Assembly: GCF_000687935.1 (NCBI RefSeq)
Contig: NZ_JHZZ01000001.1
Span: 1,054,001-1,118,000, forward strand
Source of the DNA: Polaribacter sp. Hel_I_88
GTDB taxonomy: Bacteria; Bacteroidota; Bacteroidia; Flavobacteriales; Flavobacteriaceae
Direction of reading: 5' to 3'
DNA length: 64,000 nt
Position 1 is the first letter of the stretch. Every line of letters starts with the position of its first letter. The notes under the pieces are model-generated. The model was given only the letters and a program-made list of their open reading frames with translations, did not search any database and had not been told where the DNA came from. Made by a program: the position numbers and the translations under genes. Below are positions 62,201-64,000 of the stretch, piece after piece.

Positions 62201-62734
62201 TAATTTTTTGTTGTAAATCTGCTTTAGTAACCACCAAACAGATTCCATATATTTGGGTTCGTAGGTAATATATGGATCTTCCATATCTACCCAATAACCC
62301 ATTTTTTGAGTTAAATCGTTCCAAATATCTGTATATCTCATCACAGCTTTTCTACAAGCTGCATTGTAATCTTCTACAGAAATTTTGGTTCCAATATCTT
62401 CTTTGGTAATTCCTAATTCTTTCTCAACACCTAATTCTATTGGCAAACCATGCGTATCCCAACCCGCTTTTCTTTTTACTTGAAAACCTTTCATGGTTTT
62501 GTAACGAGGAAAAATATCTTTAATAGCTCTCGCTAAAACATGATGCACTCCAGGCAATCCGTTTGCAGAAGGTGGTCCTTCAAAAAATATGTAAGGTTCT
62601 GCACCTTCTCTAGAAGTTACACTTTTTTCGAAGATGTTATTTTCTTGCCAATAATTAAGAATTTCTTCTGCAACATTTGGTAAGTCAAGTCCTTTATATT
62701 CAGGAAATTTCGCTTTCATTTGGTCTCTTTTCAA
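59246..62734 (-). CDS. ileS: isoleucyl-tRNA synthetase
   Basis: 1162 aa class I synthetase. PSANGLPGVHHVLARAIKD is the HIGH-type signature (here GVHHV). NGHKMSKRLGNAADPF is the KMSKS-type motif. The editing domain shows AWTTTPWTLPSNTAL and GTGIVHTSPTFGADD. The C-terminal anticodon region is long, with VALDVTITEELHKEGVAREL. The sequence resembles the eukaryote-like/type 2 IleRS that often confers mupirocin tolerance; that is a family inference only. It heads an operon with the dksA-like gene. Confidence 0.97.
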   Translation of the reverse strand: MKRDQMKAKFPEYKGLDLPNVAEEILNYWQENNIFEKSVTSREGAEPYIFFEGPPSANGLPGVHHVLARAIKDIFPRYKTMKGFQVKRKAGWDTHGLPIELGVEKELGITKEDIGTKISVEDYNAACRKAVMRYTDIWNDLTQKMGYWVDMEDPYITYEPKYMESVWWLLKQIYNKKLIYKGYTIQPYSPKAGTGLSSHELNQPGTYQDVTDTTVVAQFKAVNETLPDFLQNLGDINFIAWTTTPWTLPSNTALTVGPKIEYVLVDTFNQYTFEPVKVILAKNLVGKQFGGKNAFQVDSSEELKAYKSGDKKIPFYVVKEFIGKDLVNIKYEPILDYDLDFTNKQDAFRIILGDFVTTEDGTGIVHTSPTFGADDALVAKQASPEIPALLIKDENDNLVPLVDLQGKFRKEIKDDVYGFASEYVKSEYLTEQDLEVELKVQQEKLKDVLKDQKQYLSVDERLGLKLKNENKAFKVEKYKHSYPNCWRTDKPILYYPLDSWFIKVTDVKDRMHDLNKTINWKPESTGTGRFGNWLANANDWNLSRSRYWGIPLPIWRTEDGKEEICIGSVEELKGEMAKAVQAGVLSKDIFEDFEIGNMSDENYAKIDLHKNIVDEITLVSSTGKPMKRESDLIDVWFDSGSMPYAQWHYPFQNKELVDTTWRKADFIAEGVDQTRGWFYTLHAIATMIFDDVAYKNVVSNGLVLDKNGHKMSKRLGNAADPFTTLGTYGADATRWYMISNANPWDNLKFDLEGIEEVKRKFFGTLYNTYSFFSLYTNIDGFAYKEPDIALNERPELDRWILSELHTLIENVDKFYADYEPTRAARAISDFTQEYLSNWYVRLSRRRFWKGTYETDKISAYQTLYTCMVTVAKLASPIAPFFMDKLYQDLNSVTNKETLESIHLSDFPVFDAAYVDKSLERKMENAQKISSLVLSLRAKEKIKVRQPLQKIMIPVDNQQQKEEILAVADLIKHEVNIKEIQLMEDASDILIKHIKPNFKTLGPKFGKDMRFVAAEVKNFTQEDINKIEKDKNISIEINGKNIILDLSDVEITSKDIEGWLVANDGALTVALDVTITEELHKEGVARELVNRIQNARKDTGLEVTDKIKLTVLNFENLQSSINENKEYIMSETLTKELVFVDELSNGSEIEFDTIKSKILIEKI

Positions 62735-62883
62735 ATCAGGATGCGAAATTAAGAAATTTCTTTAAAGAATTTACAAATAGACCAACTTAAATCAGCCTAA
62801 AATTAAATGGATAAGTTTAAGGTTTTTTGAGAATTTATAATTTTTAATTTCTTCTAATTTCAGATTTTCGCATAAAATACTAT

Positions 62884-63288
62884 TTACTTTCTTTCGAACC
62901 AGTTTTCGATTTTAAGTTCATTTAGATATTTAAAATCTTTCACATTGTCAGTTACCAAAGTTAGATTGTTAAAAATTGCAGTTATTCCAATTATTAAATC
63001 AAATTCGTCATGCATTGGTGTACCATTTTTTCTTAATCTAACTTTTTCTTCAGCATATTTTTCTACAACTCCATAAATTGGAATTACTGATAAACCATTT
63101 ATAAATTTAGTAACTGCTTGATGAGATTTTTTTTTATTCTCACTATTTTCAGCACCATATTTTAATTCAAACACAGTTAATTCAGAAATAAAGCAATTTT
63201 CAACTCCTTTGCTTCTTATTATTTCGTCAAGCTTCAATTTTCCACGAAGAAAAAACACACAAGTATTAGTGTCTAATAAATACTGCAT
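62884..63288 (-). CDS. vapC: VapC-like PIN-domain ribonuclease toxin
   Basis: 134 aa. MQYLLDTNTCVFFLRGK gives the first catalytic aspartate (Asp6); SELTVFELKYGAENSENKKK is the conserved E-containing helix. MHDEFDLIIGITAIFNNLTL and VTDNVKDFKYLNELKIENW complete the acidic site of the PIN fold. It cleaves RNA, typically tRNA or rRNA, when freed from antitoxin. The antitoxin gene lies 6 nt upstream in the same transcript. Confidence 0.9.
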   Translation of the reverse strand: MQYLLDTNTCVFFLRGKLKLDEIIRSKGVENCFISELTVFELKYGAENSENKKKSHQAVTKFINGLSVIPIYGVVEKYAEEKVRLRKNGTPMHDEFDLIIGITAIFNNLTLVTDNVKDFKYLNELKIENWFERK

Positions 63289-63294
63289 AAACCA

Positions 63295-63534
63295 TTAAAA
63301 TTTTAAATCTTCTCGATTAAAATTTCTACTTTCTTTAATTTCTTTAGCTATATCTTCTGCTGATTTTTCAGAACCAAAAGCTCCAAAAGATTTAAAAAAA
63401 TCTGTATTTCTGCTTTTTTTGTCTTTCTTTAATGATTTTGCAAGTTTTTCCAAAAGTTCAATTTTACTAATCGAAGTTAGTCCATCAAAAAGATTTGAAT
63501 ATGTGTTAACGATATATTTTTCAGCAACTGTCAT
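63295..63534 (-). CDS. vapB: putative VapB-type antitoxin
   Basis: 79 aa from ATG 63534 (the -7 box covers an upstream in-frame ATG, so that start is rejected). TVAEKYIVNTYSNLFDGLTS is the N-terminal part; the C-terminal half (KSAEDIAKEIKESRNFNRED) is a charged helix suited to wrapping the toxin. No standard AbrB or RHH motif is obvious. The call rests on size, position before vapC and operon structure. Confidence 0.72.
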   Translation of the reverse strand: MTVAEKYIVNTYSNLFDGLTSISKIELLEKLAKSLKKDKKSRNTDFFKSFGAFGSEKSAEDIAKEIKESRNFNREDLKF

Positions 63535-63549
63535 TATTAAGATTTTATT

Positions 63550-63557
63550 CAAATATA
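63550..63557 (-). promoter_or_regulatory. -7 box of the vapBC operon
   Basis: CAAATATA reads TATATTTG on the minus strand, exact consensus, 15 nt before ATG 63534. It overlaps an alternative ATG at 63550-63552. Confidence 0.5.
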
Positions 63558-63643
63558 CGGAATTTTATTTTTTGAATTTATTCTATTAAATCATGCACAA
63601 GCAAAATCATACTCTTTTTTTGTGTCTATAATCTTAAAAATTA

Positions 63644-63732
63644 GCCACAAATGCACGAATTTTTGTGTAGAAATAAATAAATGATTTCACTAATTTTAAA
63701 AAAACTTTCAGTTTTATTCGTGCATTCGTAAC
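63644..63732. repeat. second copy of the GCCACxAATxCACGAAT inverted repeat
   Basis: Arms GCCACAAATGCACGAAT (63644-63660) and ATTCGTGCATTCGTAAC (63716-63732) pair at 14 of 17 positions across a 55-nt centre. It corresponds to the element at 4327-4460, with ATGCA in place of ATTCA. The rest of the 63558-63853 spacer is AT-rich and shows no gene. Confidence 0.65.
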
Positions 63733-63853
63733 TTAAAACTAAAGTAAAGCTCTGACCTAACTAAATCTGATGAAAAAATCCTGTCACAAACTTGTTTTCC
63801 TGTTTTTTTACTTTACCCGAATATATTTTTTAATTCTGATTCAAGTTAACCGT

Positions 63854-64000
63854 TTAAAACTTCTCCTTTTTAAATAAATAGGATAATTTTATAAAACTAT
63901 ACTGAAAAAGGCGTGTGAAAGGTTTGGTATATTTAAAATTGAATAGACTTGCAATCATTTCATCAATATTAAAATTGTCGTAGAAAAATTTAACTCTGTT
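63854..64000 (-). CDS. 3' end of an unidentified gene running off the window (partial)
   Basis: On the minus strand the frame is open from the window edge for 48 codons to TAA at 63854-63856. It reads KFFYDNFNIDEMIASLFNFK, then YTKPFTRLFQYSFIKLSYLF and KKEKF. Composition (aromatic and basic, amphipathic) looks like real protein, possibly the end of a transferase or membrane-associated enzyme, but no family can be named from this fragment. Confidence 0.55.
   Translation of the reverse strand, partial: NRVKFFYDNFNIDEMIASLFNFKYTKPFTRLFQYSFIKLSYLFKKEKF

Overview
The window is a low-GC bacterial chromosome segment from the phylum Bacteroidota, most probably a marine member of the Flavobacteriaceae (Polaribacter- or Tenacibaculum-like). 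This is an inference from gene content and signals. Many genes are preceded by the Bacteroidota -7 box TAnnTTTG and few by a Shine-Dalgarno sequence. There is a type IX secretion (T9SS) C-terminal sorting domain, a CarboxypepD_reg/TonB-dependent receptor, several families known mainly from Bacteroidota (DUF2480, DUF3078, DUF2490, OlsF-type acyltransferase), and lipoprotein and signal peptides ending in SxxAQ or SQ. No rRNA, tRNA, CRISPR array or insertion-sequence transposase was seen.

Layout. 1-4.3 kb: end of an unknown gene, a conserved 121-aa protein, a DEAD-box-type helicase, then tatD, a degenerate DUF922-like/beta-barrel protein and an O6-alkylguanine-DNA alkyltransferase in one direction. 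4.5-14 kb: a giant outer-membrane protein and a heavy-metal RND efflux operon (His-rich small protein, CzcA fused to a CzcC/TolC-like protein, CzcB). 14-17 kb: two paralogous small beta-barrels, ribosome-rescue factor ArfB and an Omp85-type protein. 17-20 kb: a TPP riboswitch controlling a TonB-dependent receptor (probable thiamine uptake). 20.2-23 kb: a small toxin-antitoxin-like cassette with a nonsense-mutated zeta-like toxin, inserted at the 3' end of an OlsF-type lipid acyltransferase gene and flanked by a second copy of that 3' end. 23-27 kb: aspartate kinase, GNAT acetyltransferase, fructose-bisphosphatase, superoxide dismutase. 27-34 kb: a T9SS-exported ELWxxDGT-repeat protein now read through into a lipoprotein gene, a secreted protein, and a TPR histidine kinase/LuxR response regulator pair. 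34-38.5 kb: PurF-like amidotransferase, PfkB kinase, SufE and a SufT-like protein, DUF2480. 38.5-44.6 kb: two DUF3078 proteins, a CNNM/CBS protein, HflX, lipoprotein carbonic anhydrase, DUF2490. 44.9-51.2 kb: EEP hydrolase, glycerophosphodiesterase, ClC channel, conserved unknowns. 51.2-55 kb: a restriction-modification-like operon (N6-adenine methylase, PD-(D/E)XK-like nuclease, 64-aa protein). 55-62.7 kb: aspS, cupin, and an ileS-dksA-like-unknown-lspA operon. 62.9-63.6 kb: a VapBC-like pair. The last bases hold the 3' end of another gene.

Intergenic spaces carry several families of small inverted repeats, two of them present at two loci, and one compact element at 57.02-57.11 kb that looks like a three-way-junction RNA or mobile repeat. 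The strongest second-look items are the 3'-end duplication around the toxin cassette, the homopolymer frameshift that removes the stop of the T9SS protein, the heptad-repeat arm inside the TPP aptamer, the methylase-nuclease-small protein operon, the three-way-junction element and the ClC protein with a replaced gating glutamate. Family calls come from remembered motifs; no database search was run.
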